From assembly GCA_021204715.1 (NCBI GenBank), contig JAJPYW010000120.1, positions 1-5,867 of the forward strand: a stretch of 5,867 nt of DNA, written 5' to 3'. The notes under the pieces are model-generated. The model did no database searches, was not told the DNA's origin, and saw nothing but the letters and a program-made list of their open reading frames with translations. Every line of letters begins with the position of its first letter. Within the stretch, counting starts at the first letter, position 1. This DNA is from Prevotellaceae bacterium (GTDB taxonomy: Bacteria; Bacteroidota; Bacteroidia; Bacteroidales; Bacteroidaceae). Position numbers and translations under genes: made by a program. This document shows positions 5,407 to 5,867 of this stretch, in pieces.

Positions 5407-5867
5407 TTAGAACGCCTCGTTGAGCGTGCGGGCGATGATTTCGTTCTGCAGCTGCTCGGTCATGTCGTTGAAGTAGTCGGAGTAGCCTGCCACACGCACC
5501 AACAAGTCGCGGTACTGCTCGGGATGCTGCTGCGCGTCAAGCAGCGTCTCCGTGTCGACCACGTTGAACTGGATGTGGTGTCCGCCCATGGCGAAGTAGG
5601 TGCGGATGAGCGACACCAACTTCTTCAAGTCCTCCTCGCGTGCAAGGAGTTGGGGCACGAAGCGCACGTTCAGCAGCGTGCCGCCCGACTTGGTCTGGTC
5701 GAGCTTGCCTAAAGACTTGACCACGCACGTAGGCCCCCCGGTGTCAGCACCGTGTGCCGGCGAGGTGCCGTCGGAGATGGCGAACTTGGCGAAGCGGCCG
5801 TTCACCGAGGCGCCGCACACCGAGCCGAAGTAGTTGTGGCACGTGGTGGAGAGCATGTTCAGTTGCG
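5407..5867 (-). CDS. Glycyl radical enzyme, C-terminal part; probable trans-4-hydroxy-L-proline dehydratase (HypD-like), runs off right edge
   Basis: The C-terminal 152 residues of a glycyl radical enzyme are present. RVAGYSDYF holds the radical glycine (codon 5485-5487), with the usual short tail (LQNEIIART then EAF) after it. Upstream are GASVNGRF, AISDGTSP and GGPTCVVKS, which belong to the dehydratase/decarboxylase branch; pyruvate formate-lyase instead has RVSGYAVRF. GGHHIQFNVVD, GGTLLNVRF and STTCHNYFG resemble, from memory, the C-terminus of Clostridioides difficile HypD, which dehydrates trans-4-hydroxy-L-proline to pyrroline-5-carboxylate. The active-site Cys/Glu loop lies outside the window, so substrate specificity is an inference; other dehydratases of this superfamily remain possible. 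The Met codon at 5854-5856 is internal, because the frame stays open to the edge and the preceding residues (QLN) fit the family. The activase follows 24 bp downstream. No pyrroline-5-carboxylate reductase gene, the frequent HypD neighbour, is visible. Confidence 0.85.
   Translation of the reverse strand, partial: QLNMLSTTCHNYFGSVCGASVNGRFAKFAISDGTSPAHGADTGGPTCVVKSLGKLDQTKSGGTLLNVRFVPQLLAREEDLKKLVSLIRTYFAMGGHHIQFNVVDTETLLDAQQHPEQYRDLLVRVAGYSDYFNDMTEQLQNEIIARTLNEAF

Noticed and set aside
4975..5712. Plus-strand reading frame of 245 codons, plus a similar one at 4318-4956
   Set aside because: Both lie antisense to the activase and glycyl radical enzyme and give low-complexity His/Arg/Ala-rich proteins.
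5407..5856. Treating the Met codon at 5854-5856 as the start of a small 149-residue glycyl radical protein (GrcA/YfiD-like)
   Set aside because: The frame continues to the window edge, and the residues before the Met fit the full-length enzyme family; the sequence is also of the dehydratase type, not like GrcA.

Overview
The window looks like chromosomal DNA from a GC-rich, strictly anaerobic, probably gut-associated member of the Bacteroidales. This rests on a perfect Bacteroidetes-type -7 box (TAnnTTTG) in front of both divergent genes, the absence of clear Shine-Dalgarno sequences, and gene families typical of these bacteria: exported DUF3857/transglutaminase proteins, a glycyl radical dehydratase with its activase, and a ferredoxin-nitroreductase fusion. 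No IS element, phage gene, tRNA, rRNA or CRISPR array was recognised.

Layout, left to right. (1) Positions 1-674, minus strand: the N-terminal 224 residues of a nitroreductase-family flavoprotein that begins with a two-cluster [4Fe-4S] ferredoxin domain; the gene runs off the left edge. (2) Positions 675-861: a divergent intergenic region with a candidate promoter for each direction, an imperfect inverted repeat, and two near-identical 12-bp elements, one next to each promoter. (3) Positions 862-4480, plus strand: a two-gene operon with a 7-bp gap. The first gene encodes an exported DUF3857 protein with an apparently intact Cys-His-Asp transglutaminase-like triad. The second encodes an exported relative whose transglutaminase-like segment has lost the triad. 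(4) Positions 4477-5867, minus strand: a glycyl radical enzyme (C-terminal 152 residues only, running off the right edge), followed 24 bp downstream by its radical SAM activase.

How the genes work together. The activase would use S-adenosylmethionine and iron-sulfur clusters to install the radical on the glycine in the RVAGYSDYF motif of the neighbouring enzyme. The C-terminal sequence of that enzyme resembles trans-4-hydroxy-L-proline dehydratase (HypD) far more than pyruvate formate-lyase. The two DUF3857 proteins probably act together in the periplasm, one as the candidate catalyst and the other as a non-catalytic partner, but the substrate and function are unknown. Nothing in the window links the nitroreductase, the DUF3857 pair and the glycyl radical pair functionally.

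The most striking architectural point is at the convergent junction. The stop codons of the plus-strand operon and the minus-strand activase overlap in the four bases TTAG. The plus-strand intrinsic terminator, an 11-bp perfect stem with a 3-base loop and a T-tract, lies entirely inside the coding sequence for the activase C-terminus.
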